Shown: positions 4,313 to 10,812 of the stretch, in pieces
How positions within the stretch are numbered: position 1 is the stretch's first letter
How the letters are laid out: each line of letters opens with the position of its first letter
Origin: Chloroflexota bacterium
GTDB lineage: Bacteria > Chloroflexota > Anaerolineae > Anaerolineales > DRMV01
Length of the DNA: 13,395 bases
Assembly: GCA_013153135.1 (NCBI GenBank)
Contig: JAADFA010000150.1
Location: 1 to 13,395 of the forward strand
Direction of reading: 5' to 3'
Program-made: the position numbers and the translations under genes
The notes under the pieces: generated by a model
The model's input: the letters and a program-made list of their open reading frames with translations, nothing else
Told to the model about the DNA's origin: nothing
Database searches by the model: none

Positions 4313-6997
4313 TCACAACACTGAAATGGGGTCAACGAAGACCCGCCAACCAGGGGGGATGGGGCGTCCTCGAAGCCAGCGCACAGGGTCTGGGCCGCGG
4401 ACGAGGATGTGCCATCGGTGATACCCGCGGTGCCGAGCGAAGAACGCGGGCGCGGGGCCAATGATCTCGCTCCCCTGCGCGCGAGCCTCCGCGCGCCACG
4501 CGGCCAGCACGCGGGCAAAGCGTTCGGCCTCGCGTTGCGCGTGCGCGGCGTCCGGATGGCGATAGACAAAACGAACCAAGCGCGCCCAGGGGGGATAGCC
4601 CAGGTCGCGACGCTGCGCGAGCTCTGCCTGGAAAAAAGCTTCGTAATCCTGCGCGGCCGCGGCTTGAATAGCTGGGTGATCGGGCAAATACGTCTGCAGA
4701 ACCACGCGGCCCGGTCGCTCGGCGCGACCAGCTCGACCGGCGACCTGCACCAAAGTCTGAAACACCCGCTCGGACGCGCGGTAATCGGGCAAGCCGAGCC
4801 CCACATCCGCTAACACCACGCCAACCAAAGTCACCCGGGGCAAATCCAAGCCTTTTGCGATCATTTGCGTGCCGATCAAAACATCAGCCTGCCCGTGCAC
4901 GAATTGATGTAACAGCAGCTCGGCCGAGTCTTGGCCGCGCGCAGTGTCCGCGTCCCAACGCAGGGTGCGCGCCCGAGGGAACCAACGGCGCACCTCGGCT
5001 TCCACGCGCTCCGTGCCCGTGCCAAAGGCCGCGATGCGGGAGCTTCCACATTGAGGGCACGTGCGAGGCATGCGGCGCTGATAGCCGCAATGGTGACAGC
5101 GCAATACGCCCTCGGCCTGGTGATACGTCAGGGGCACATGGCAACGGGGGCACGGAAGTATATAGCCGCATGTGCGGCAGAACACATGGCTCGCATACCC
5201 GCGACGGTTGAGGAAGAGGATGGCCTGTTCGCCTCGAGCCAGGGTTTCAGCCAGGGCCTGACGCAGCGCGCGGCTAAAGATGGACGTCTCACCCGCGCGC
5301 AGCTCAGCCCGCATATCCACCACCTGCACCGAGGGGAGCCCCGCGGAGTCAGGCGTCGACGCGGAGGGATGGTTTCGTGGTTGGAGGTTGGAGGTTGGAG
5401 GTTGGAAGTTAGAAGTTGGAGGTTGGAGGTTGGAGGTTGGTGGCTGGCTTGTCTGTCGACTACCGACTCCCGACTGCCGACTGGTCTGGCTTGTCTGTCG
5501 ACTACCGACTACCGACTGCCGACTACCGACTCCCGACTGCTGACTCGCCACGATGGCGCGTTGGGGGAGAATCAAAATAGGCCACGATTCGGATCGGGCA
5601 CGATGCATGGTCACCACGTCAGGCGTCGCGCTACCCAAGATGACCAGGCTACCTGTAACTTCGCCATACCAGCGGGCCACATCCCGCGCGTGTACAAAAG
5701 GCGGTTGTTCGCTGGGATAGTAACTTTCGCTATGGCACTCATCCACCACAATGAGCCCCAAATCGGGCAGAGGCGCGTAGACGGCGCTGCGCGGGCCGAT
5801 GAGGACCCGAATATCGCCCCGCCGAGCCCGGCGCCAGGTGTCGTAACGCTGGCCCAGGCTCAAACGCGAGTGCAACAACCCTACCTGACCCGGAAACCGG
5901 CGCACAAAACGTTGCACCATTTGAGGCGTGAGCGCGATCTCAGGAACCAGGACCAACGCCTGCTGGCCTTGAGCCAAAGCGCGAGCCACCGCCCGCAGAT
6001 ATAGCTCCGTCTTGCCAGAGCCGGTTATGCCGTGCAGCAACACAGGCGCGCTTCGGCCATCCTGCACCGCGCGCCAAGCTGCCTGCAGCGCTTCCCACGC
6101 GCGCGCTTGGTCCGGGGTCAAGGGCGGCGGCGTTTCGGGCTGAACCGGTTCATCCATCCGACCGAGCAAGGGGTCGCGCCAATGCTGACGACGCAACACC
6201 GCGATCAATCCCAAGCGAGCTAATGCCGTGAGGTCGTGCGGACGTGCCTGGGTGGCGGCGCGCAGCCAAGGCCAAGCCACAGGCTCACGCTCGGCGAGCA
6301 AAGTTTCGAGCACGCGCTGGCGGCGTGCGCGCGCCTGAGGCGTGCGGCCCAACGCGGGCTGTTCCAGCCAAGATTGGGCCACCTCGGGCGCTACAGCCAG
6401 GCGCACGTAGCGCGCTTGGGCTGGCCGAACGCGCGGGGTCGGAAGAACGGCTTGGGCTTCTACCCAACCTCGACGACGCCATGCGTGAAGTACCTCCTCC
6501 CAGGGCACGCCAGTCGGGAACGTGCGCTGCAGGCTGCGTCCACGCTGCGGTCCCTGAGCCAAACGCTGATATAAACGACGGGCCACGGGTGTGAGCTCGG
6601 TCTGGGCCAGCGTGCGCCGCCCCGCTTCGGTCAACGTGTATTCCGTATCGCTCCACTGGGCCACACCCGGCGGCAGCATGACCGCGAGAGCCTCAGCCAG
6701 GGGGGTGAGGGTCTCGTGGGCCAGGCGTTCAGCCAAGGCCAGCTGCGCGGGCGTGAGCACAGCCTCGGGGTCAATAATGGCTTGGATGGGCTTCGGCGCG
6801 GGGACGTCAGCGTGCTCCAAGAGCGCGAGGACCACGCCTTGCACCGGACGGTTGTGGGGGCCAAAGGGCACTTGCACCAGCTGGCCCACGCGCACGTCCC
6901 CTAGGCTTGGGGGGACATAGTAATGGTACACCCCCACGACCTGGGGGACATTCACAGCCACCGAGGCGAAGCGTGGAGCAGCGTTATCCGTTGGCAT
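4313..6997 (-). CDS. priA: Primosomal protein N' (PriA), replication-restart helicase, with repeat-encoded insertion
   Basis: PriA binds stalled forks and D-loops and reloads the replicative helicase. The 894-residue product has an N-terminal DNA-binding part (FASVAVNVP onward), a winged-helix-like middle, Walker A GITGSGKT at 323-330, and a Walker B box DECH at 419-422 (most PriA have DEEH). Four CxxC pairs (CRTC from 607, CPRC, CHHC, CPQC) bind zinc. Helicase motifs GTQMIAKG and QVAGRAGRA follow, then the C-terminal domain. Residues about 485-540, between LPQRA and SVQVVDMR, are encoded by heptanucleotide repeats and read as SRQSGVG- and PPTSNLQ-type heptads; the frame stays open throughout. 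ATG 6997 is preferred because it fits the family N terminus, but its ribosome site is weak. An ATG at 7048 is possible. The gene overlaps the 3' end of the upstream gene, suggesting translational coupling. Confidence 0.95.
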   Translation of the reverse strand: MPTDNAAPRFASVAVNVPQVVGVYHYYVPPSLGDVRVGQLVQVPFGPHNRPVQGVVLALLEHADVPAPKPIQAIIDPEAVLTPAQLALAERLAHETLTPLAEALAVMLPPGVAQWSDTEYTLTEAGRRTLAQTELTPVARRLYQRLAQGPQRGRSLQRTFPTGVPWEEVLHAWRRRGWVEAQAVLPTPRVRPAQARYVRLAVAPEVAQSWLEQPALGRTPQARARRQRVLETLLAEREPVAWPWLRAATQARPHDLTALARLGLIAVLRRQHWRDPLLGRMDEPVQPETPPPLTPDQARAWEALQAAWRAVQDGRSAPVLLHGITGSGKTELYLRAVARALAQGQQALVLVPEIALTPQMVQRFVRRFPGQVGLLHSRLSLGQRYDTWRRARRGDIRVLIGPRSAVYAPLPDLGLIVVDECHSESYYPSEQPPFVHARDVARWYGEVTGSLVILGSATPDVVTMHRARSESWPILILPQRAIVASQQSGVGSRQSVVGSRQTSQTSRQSGVGSRQTSQPPTSNLQPPTSNFQPPTSNLQPRNHPSASTPDSAGLPSVQVVDMRAELRAGETSIFSRALRQALAETLARGEQAILFLNRRGYASHVFCRTCGYILPCPRCHVPLTYHQAEGVLRCHHCGYQRRMPRTCPQCGSSRIAAFGTGTERVEAEVRRWFPRARTLRWDADTARGQDSAELLLHQFVHGQADVLIGTQMIAKGLDLPRVTLVGVVLADVGLGLPDYRASERVFQTLVQVAGRAGRAERPGRVVLQTYLPDHPAIQAAAAQDYEAFFQAELAQRRDLGYPPWARLVRFVYRHPDAAHAQREAERFARVLAAWRAEARAQGSEIIGPAPAFFARHRGYHRWHILVRGPDPVRWLRGRPIPPGWRVFVDPISVL
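5380..5545 (-). repeat. In-frame heptanucleotide repeats inside priA
   Basis: On the plus strand nine GTTGGAG-like heptads run without register shift from 5380 to 5442. Two blocks of ACCGACT-like heptads follow (four units at 5455-5482, seven at 5497-5545), separated by a non-heptad spacer. The junction containing CTGGCTTGTCTGTCGACT occurs twice, 42 bp apart (5445 and 5487), so a 42-bp duplication is likely. Because three heptads equal seven codons, the protein shows 7-residue repeats (PPTSNLQ; SRQSGVG). Both repeat families also make up the tract at 3936-4310. Confidence 0.92.
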
Positions 6998-7406
6998 CCT
7001 GGCCCGTGCCGGACGGCATCTTTCCGTTCGGCCGACATTTGAGGTCATCCATCTGCTCGCGGATCTGCCACCCGTGGCGCCGCAGGAGCCGTTCCAAGTA
7101 ACGGGCGTGCTCCCGGCGAGCGAAGACGTACTTATCCTGGACGTGGACCTCTAACCCATGTTGACTAGCAAGGTCCACCAGCTCCTGGATGGCAGCTTTA
7201 TCTTCGGTTTGAAGGCACCACGCCTGGAAAGGCTCCTCCTCTCGCTGATCGTCGTCAGACCACCGATGCGCCGGCATGAGCACATAGGCTTCGGAGTTCA
7301 TATGAAGCACGAACATCCACGGGTAATCGTGGTAGCGATGGAATTTCTCCAAAGGGATTCGACCTCGGTAGTATTGGGTGATCAGCCGCTCCAATCGTCG
7401 GCTCAT
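6984..7406 (-). CDS. Conserved-looking protein of unknown function, 140 residues
   Basis: I do not recognise this family. The product is soluble, without signal peptide or membrane segment. It begins with a basic helix (SRRLERLITQYYRG), followed by a His/Tyr/Trp-rich segment (KFHRYHDYPW, 21-30) and an acidic patch (SDDDQREEE, 50-58). A likely helix (DKAAIQELVDLASQHG, 69-84) precedes EVHVQDKYVFA and a basic helix (YLERLLRRHGW, 103-113). The tail from 125 is disordered. The start ATG 7406 is fixed by AGGAGG at 7415-7420, 8 nt upstream. The stop overlaps the priA start by 14 bp, so the two are probably co-translated. TATTAT at 7448-7453 (minus strand) is a weak -10 candidate in the 95-bp gap upstream. 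Confidence 0.8.
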   Translation of the reverse strand: MSRRLERLITQYYRGRIPLEKFHRYHDYPWMFVLHMNSEAYVLMPAHRWSDDDQREEEPFQAWCLQTEDKAAIQELVDLASQHGLEVHVQDKYVFARREHARYLERLLRRHGWQIREQMDDLKCRPNGKMPSGTGQDANG

Positions 7407-7501
7407 ATCTAACCCCTCCTTAAGGCGGTCGAACACACGGACACGGCATAATACAGATACATCGCGCGAGCTCCCTGCAGATCAGGGCGGCTTATATTAA
7501 G

Positions 7502-8332
7502 CTAACGTGCCGAGGTTGAGCGGCGTTCCCCACGAGATGAGCGTACCTTGGTGGCCGTTGAGGTGGCACCATAATGCCAAGCTGCGTCCAACAATTCAGC
7601 CAAATGTACAATGGGCGGACCCTCTCCCTCTCCTAAAGAACGGCGAACACCAGCGATATGGAGCAGGCAACCGGGGTCCGCGGTGACCGCGAGGTCGGCT
7701 TGGGTCTGGGCTATGGCGTGCACTTTGTGCTCGCCAATGGCTTGGGCGATGTCGGGGTGCTGTGCGGAAAACACGCCACCAAAGCCACAACATGCGTCTT
7801 CGTCCGGGAGAGGAATGCGATGTGCACCGGGGAGGCTATCCAGCAACGCCTTGGGTTCGGCATCAATGCCCAAGTCATGGCGCAGGTGACATGAGGGATG
7901 ATAGGTCAAACGGCCGGGCCACGCGGCCCCTGGGATCGCACGCACCCCTAGTTCGCGGACCAAAAACTCGGAAAATTCAAACACGCGCGCGGCCAAGGCG
8001 CGCGCGCGTTCGCGCCAGTGGGGGACGTCTGCGAACAAGGTAAGGTAATGATGACGCATCATCGCGGCACACGAGCCCGAAGGGACCACCACAGGCCCGG
8101 GTTGAGCCTCTAGGGCAACGATGGTGCGTTGGGCCAAACGACGCGCCTCATCCCACAGGCCCGCATTAAAAGCCGGTTGGCCGCAACACGTAACCCCCTG
8201 AACGAGGGTTACTTGAAGCCCCAACCGTTCCAGCACCCGCTGCGTGGCCGTTACGATAGACGGACGAAACGTCGCGGCCAAGCAGGGGGCAAAGACGCGA
8301 ACGAAAGACGGTCGATTGGCCGTGCTATCCAT
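7502..8332 (-). CDS. LutA/YkgE-type (Fe-S)-binding protein with two CCG domains
   Basis: The 276-residue product has two cysteine-rich CCG domains, as in LutA (lactate utilisation), the glycolate oxidase iron-sulfur subunit and HdrB-type proteins. The first has Cys17 (FAPCL), Cys49-Cys50-Gly51 and Cys88 (GSC); the second has Cys148 (HPSCH), Cys181-Cys182-Gly183 (CCGFGG) and Cys222 (PGCLLH). Such proteins bind an Fe-S cofactor and pass electrons from a dehydrogenase or to a disulfide. No LutB, LutC or FAD-linked oxidase partner is in the window, so the substrate is unknown. The C-terminal 25 residues are a Ser/Arg-rich extension. ATG 8332 is chosen because it starts the conserved domain and lies 13 bp after the tatA stop; there is no good ribosome site, so translation may depend on tatA. 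A start at 8464 would run inside tatA. Confidence 0.88.
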   Translation of the reverse strand: MDSTANRPSFVRVFAPCLAATFRPSIVTATQRVLERLGLQVTLVQGVTCCGQPAFNAGLWDEARRLAQRTIVALEAQPGPVVVPSGSCAAMMRHHYLTLFADVPHWRERARALAARVFEFSEFLVRELGVRAIPGAAWPGRLTYHPSCHLRHDLGIDAEPKALLDSLPGAHRIPLPDEDACCGFGGVFSAQHPDIAQAIGEHKVHAIAQTQADLAVTADPGCLLHIAGVRRSLGEGEGPPIVHLAELLDAAWHYGATSTATKVRSSRGERRSTSAR

Positions 8333-8345
8333 AACGGAACGCGTT

Positions 8346-8558
8346 TTAGGTCCCCCCCATCGGTCGATCTGAGTCCAGCGGTTCCCCCGGCGCCTCCTCC
8401 TGTTTGGGCTCAAGCTCGCCTTGCAAGCCTTCTTTGAAGGCTCGCAATCCGCGGCCGAGCTCACCCATCACTTTGCTAATGCGGCCAACACCAAACAGTA
8501 GAAGCACAATAAGCAAAATGACGAGCCACTCAAAGGCTCCCATGCTGCCGAAGCTCAT
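8346..8558 (-). CDS. tatA: Twin-arginine translocase subunit TatA
   Basis: TatA oligomers form the pore-like element that moves folded proteins across the membrane with TatC. The 70-residue product has the family layout: a short N terminus, one membrane helix (about 9-22), the FG hinge at 22-23, an amphipathic helix (GRISKVMGELGRGLRAFKEG, 25-44) and an acidic, Pro-rich tail. ATG 8558 is fixed by GAGGAGG at 8564-8570, 5 nt upstream. No tatB or tatC is present in the window. An extended -10 promoter lies about 110 bp upstream. A short reading frame with a strong ribosome site overlaps the start (see 8530-8610). The LutA-like gene follows after 13 bp. Confidence 0.93.
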   Translation of the reverse strand: MSFGSMGAFEWLVILLIVLLLFGVGRISKVMGELGRGLRAFKEGLQGELEPKQEEAPGEPLDSDRPMGGT

Positions 8559-8610
8559 ACGTGCCTCCTCCTTCGGGCCATACCAACCTCGCCCACCCAG
8601 CGGGCGCCAT
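8530..8610 (-). CDS. Possible 26-residue upstream reading frame overlapping tatA start
   Basis: In the tatA leader, AGGAGG (8616-8621) lies 5 nt before ATG 8610, a better-than-average ribosome site. The frame reads 26 codons (MAPAGWARLVWPEGGG...) and stops at TGA 8530-8532, 29 nt inside tatA in another frame. It covers the tatA ribosome site, so translating it would affect tatA initiation. The peptide has no recognisable features; the regulatory role is inferred. Confidence 0.35.
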   Translation of the reverse strand: MAPAGWARLVWPEGGGTYELRQHGSL

Positions 8611-8637
8611 GGCCACCTCCTGCCCCTCTCTCCCCAT

Positions 8638-8727
8638 CTAAAATGGAAACGGTTCGCCATTGGCATTATACCACGCGGCAGCAAGGACAAGACTTAAAAC
8701 CGCCATCATGCCGCGCAAGGGGGCCAT
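8638..8727 (-). CDS. Possible 29-residue hydrophobic peptide after surE
   Basis: ATG 8727 lies 2 nt after the surE stop, and AGGAG at the end of surE is about 8 nt upstream. The frame encodes MAPLRGMMAVLSLVLAAAW, then a short polar tail, ending in TAG at 8638. It has the look of a single membrane segment or a truncated signal peptide. The tatA promoter lies inside it, so it may be chance. Confidence is low. Confidence 0.25.
   Translation of the reverse strand: MAPLRGMMAVLSLVLAAAWYNANGEPFPF
8665..8673 (-). promoter_or_regulatory. Extended -10 promoter of tatA
   Basis: Minus-strand TGGTATAAT is a perfect extended -10 (TGn at 8671-8673, TATAAT at 8665-8670). GTCTTG at 8688-8693 is a poor -35 at 17-bp spacing. 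Transcription would begin near 8658, giving a leader of about 100 nt that contains the short upstream reading frame at 8530-8610. Confidence 0.7.
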
Positions 8728-8729
8728 GA

Positions 8730-9566
8730 TCACGGCTCCTGCAGCGCGGCCCGCGCGTCCGGTGGCGAGACAGCTCGACACGCTCGCGGTAGGTCATCCC
8801 ACGACCACGCGCGCAGATGGTCCATTACTTCATACGCGGTCAAGTCCAGTTTGAGCGGAGTGATCGAAACATACCCCGCGGCCAACGCGCCGATATCCGT
8901 ACCATCCTCAGGGACTCCCGTCGGCGCTTCGCCTCCAATCCAATAATACGGTCGTCCCTTCGGATCAATCCGCTTCTCCAGCCGATCCCGATATACGCGC
9001 GTGCCCTGCCGCGTGATCTGAATGCCCTTGATTTGGTCCAACGGGAGGTACGGCACATTAACGTTGAGCACGACGCCCTTCGGCCAACCGTGCTGAAGCA
9101 CTTGCTGCACGACGTATTTGGCAATCGCGGCCGCTGCGCGGTAATCGCGTGGGCCGATGAGATCCTGAGGCGAATCCAACGAGATCGCGATGCCAGGTAA
9201 ACCTGAGATCACCGCTTCCATGGCCGCGGTGACCGTACCAGAATAGGTCACATCATGCCCTAAATTGGGAGTAGGATTGATGCCCGAGACGACCATATCG
9301 ATGGGCTTCTCCAAGGCGCCGAGCACCGCCAAAGCCACACAGTCGGATGGCGCGCCGTCCGAAGCCCATGCGAGGGTCCCATCGGCCAACATTACTTGGT
9401 ATAAGCGCAGGGGGCGGTGCAGCGTCTTGACGTGCCCCGACGATGACCAATTGCGATCGGGCGCTAAGACCGTAACCTCCACGTCCGGCAAAGAGCGAAT
9501 GGCTTGCGCCAGAGCCAGGAGACCCGGCGCATTGACACCGTCATCATTGGTGACTAAAATGTGCAT
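8730..9566 (-). CDS. surE: 5'-nucleotidase SurE
   Basis: SurE is a metal-dependent phosphatase that removes phosphate from nucleoside 5'- and 3'-monophosphates and short polyphosphates, and is linked to stationary-phase survival. The 278-residue product starts with the family signature MHILVTNDDG, whose Asp8 and Asp9 bind the metal. The serine-rich metal-site loop (NWSSSGH) follows, then SGINPTPNLG with the metal-binding Asn, and YSGTVTAAMEA. It is about 25 residues longer than the E. coli enzyme, mainly at the C terminus. ATG 9566 has GAGG 9 nt upstream. It is divergent from the BtuF-like gene with only 56 bp between the starts. Confidence 0.96.
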   Translation of the reverse strand: MHILVTNDDGVNAPGLLALAQAIRSLPDVEVTVLAPDRNWSSSGHVKTLHRPLRLYQVMLADGTLAWASDGAPSDCVALAVLGALEKPIDMVVSGINPTPNLGHDVTYSGTVTAAMEAVISGLPGIAISLDSPQDLIGPRDYRAAAAIAKYVVQQVLQHGWPKGVVLNVNVPYLPLDQIKGIQITRQGTRVYRDRLEKRIDPKGRPYYWIGGEAPTGVPEDGTDIGALAAGYVSITPLKLDLTAYEVMDHLRAWSWDDLPRACRAVSPPDARAALQEP

Positions 9567-9611
9567 CGTTCCATTCCTCGCCGTGGGTTTCTTGGCCCGT
9601 GGCCGTGCTCA

Positions 9612-9620
9612 AGGATACCA
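9612..9620 (-). promoter_or_regulatory. Candidate extended -10 promoter of surE
   Basis: Minus-strand TGGTATCCT (TGn at 9618-9620, TATCCT at 9612-9617) is a weak extended -10 at the right distance for surE (leader about 38 nt). It overlaps the AAGGA ribosome site of the divergent gene, which fits the compact 56-bp spacer. No -35 is evident. Confidence 0.35.
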
Positions 9621-9622
9621 CA

Positions 9623-10441
9623 ATGCGCTTCTTCAACGATTTTCTTGGCCGCGAAATAACCATCCCAACCCCGCCGCAGCGCATTGTCTCCCTCGCGCCA
9701 GATATGACCGAGATGGTGTTTCGCCTCGGCCTGGGGGACGCAGTGGTCGGCATCAGCTCCTTTTGCCATCGTCCGGCGGAGCAGCTCGAGGGCCTTCCGC
9801 GGTTGGGGTCATACCTGAAAATTGCGTGGTCGCGGCTCGAAGCCCTCAAACCCGACGTGGTGCTCACCACCCTGGGCGCGCAGCGGGAAACAGCTTACCG
9901 CCTCTTGGATGCGGGTTACCCCGTGCTGGCCCTGCCCGTGCCCCTATCCATTTTCGGCATTCTGGAGAACGTGCGCCGCTTGGCCGCGGCGCTCGGCGTG
10001 GCCGAACGGGGCGAGCATCTTAACGCACAACTCGCTGAGACCCTGACACGCTGGCGTGGAGCCCTGCCGCCGTTGCGAGTATACTGGGAGATAGATCTAG
10101 GCGGCCCTATCACCGCAGGCCCGCTTACGTACGTCAACGACGCGCTGCACTGGCTCGGCCTACGTAATATCTATGCAGACCTCGAAGCTGGGTATGTAGC
10201 GCCGGATGACACGGAAACCCGGGCTCGGGCGCCGGAGATTATTTTGTATGAACCCACACGCACCCGGAACCCCGAACGGGCCCTGGAGCGCATGAAGGAC
10301 CGTTTGGGCCTGGCGCACGTCCCGGTGGTTTTGCTGCCGCATGATGCACTGGCTCATTATGGCCCGGCGCTCATCGACGAAGTGATGCCTGAGGTGGTCG
10401 CTCGCGTGCGTGCCGTGTTAGCGCAAGGAGCTACGGCATGA
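9623..10441 (+). CDS. BtuF/FepB-like substrate-binding protein without signal peptide
   Basis: The 272-residue product belongs to the periplasmic-binding-protein fold with a helical backbone (BtuF, FhuD, TroA-like). It shows the typical opening PQRIVSLAPDMTEMVFRLGL (18-37), then VVGISSFC, LEALKPDVVLTT and a C-terminal lobe. Relatives bind cobalamin, haem or iron chelates for ABC import. Here neither the chosen ATG 9623 (AAGGA 7 nt upstream) nor the alternative GTG at 9599 adds a signal peptide or lipobox, so the protein appears cytoplasmic. No permease or ATPase gene is adjacent. The ligand cannot be read from sequence. The stop overlaps the next gene's ATG by 4 bp (ATGA), starting a chain of coupled genes. 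Confidence 0.88.
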   Translation: MRFFNDFLGREITIPTPPQRIVSLAPDMTEMVFRLGLGDAVVGISSFCHRPAEQLEGLPRLGSYLKIAWSRLEALKPDVVLTTLGAQRETAYRLLDAGYPVLALPVPLSIFGILENVRRLAAALGVAERGEHLNAQLAETLTRWRGALPPLRVYWEIDLGGPITAGPLTYVNDALHWLGLRNIYADLEAGYVAPDDTETRARAPEIILYEPTRTRNPERALERMKDRLGLAHVPVVLLPHDALAHYGPALIDEVMPEVVARVRAVLAQGATA

Positions 10442-10812
10442 CATGGGTGCGCGTGCACAACGTAAGCCGTCCCCTACCCCGGCCGCTACGCGCGCGGTGG
10501 TGCGCGAGCTGGTGGTGCCGTTTTCGCGGCCTGATGGGCGTGCGCGCGCTCGCGGCCAATGAAGGATTGCTGCTCGTATGGCCGACGGCTTCCCGTTGGG
10601 GCACGGCGGTGCACATGTTTGGGATGCGATTTGACCTGGCCATTGTTTGGCTGGACGATGCGCGGCACGTTGTCGATGTGCGTCGAGCTCGGGCTTGGCG
10701 CTCCGTCTTGGTCCCACGGGCAGCGGCGCGTTATGTACTTGAGCTGCGACCCGAATGGCTTTCTTCGTTCCACGTAGGTGACGTGATTCAGTGGGAGGCG
10801 TGGCATGAGTAA
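10438..10812 (+). CDS. DUF192 family protein
   Basis: The 124-residue product matches DUF192 (UPF0127). It has RFRGLMGVRAL (28-38), the usual HMFGMRFDLAIVWLD core (59-73), which corresponds to the family's W-M-R-N-M-x-I-P-L-D stretch, then AARYVLEL (96-103) and VGDVIQW (113-119). The biochemical role of DUF192 is unknown. Many relatives are exported; this one lacks a clear signal peptide. AAGGAG at 10425-10430 lies 7 nt before the ATG. It overlaps the upstream gene by 4 bp and the downstream lipoprotein gene by 8 bp. Confidence 0.85.
   Translation: MTWVRVHNVSRPLPRPLRARWCASWWCRFRGLMGVRALAANEGLLLVWPTASRWGTAVHMFGMRFDLAIVWLDDARHVVDVRRARAWRSVLVPRAAARYVLELRPEWLSSFHVGDVIQWEAWHE

Noticed and set aside
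4931..6004. Long plus-strand open frame (357 codons) opposite priA
   Set aside because: It is the complement of a clearly conserved helicase, has no ribosome site, and its repetitive part is just the reverse reading of the heptads.
4313..6997. priA as a pseudogene broken by the repeat insertion
   Set aside because: The frame is open from the N terminus through the insertion to the C-terminal domain, and all catalytic and zinc motifs are present on both sides.
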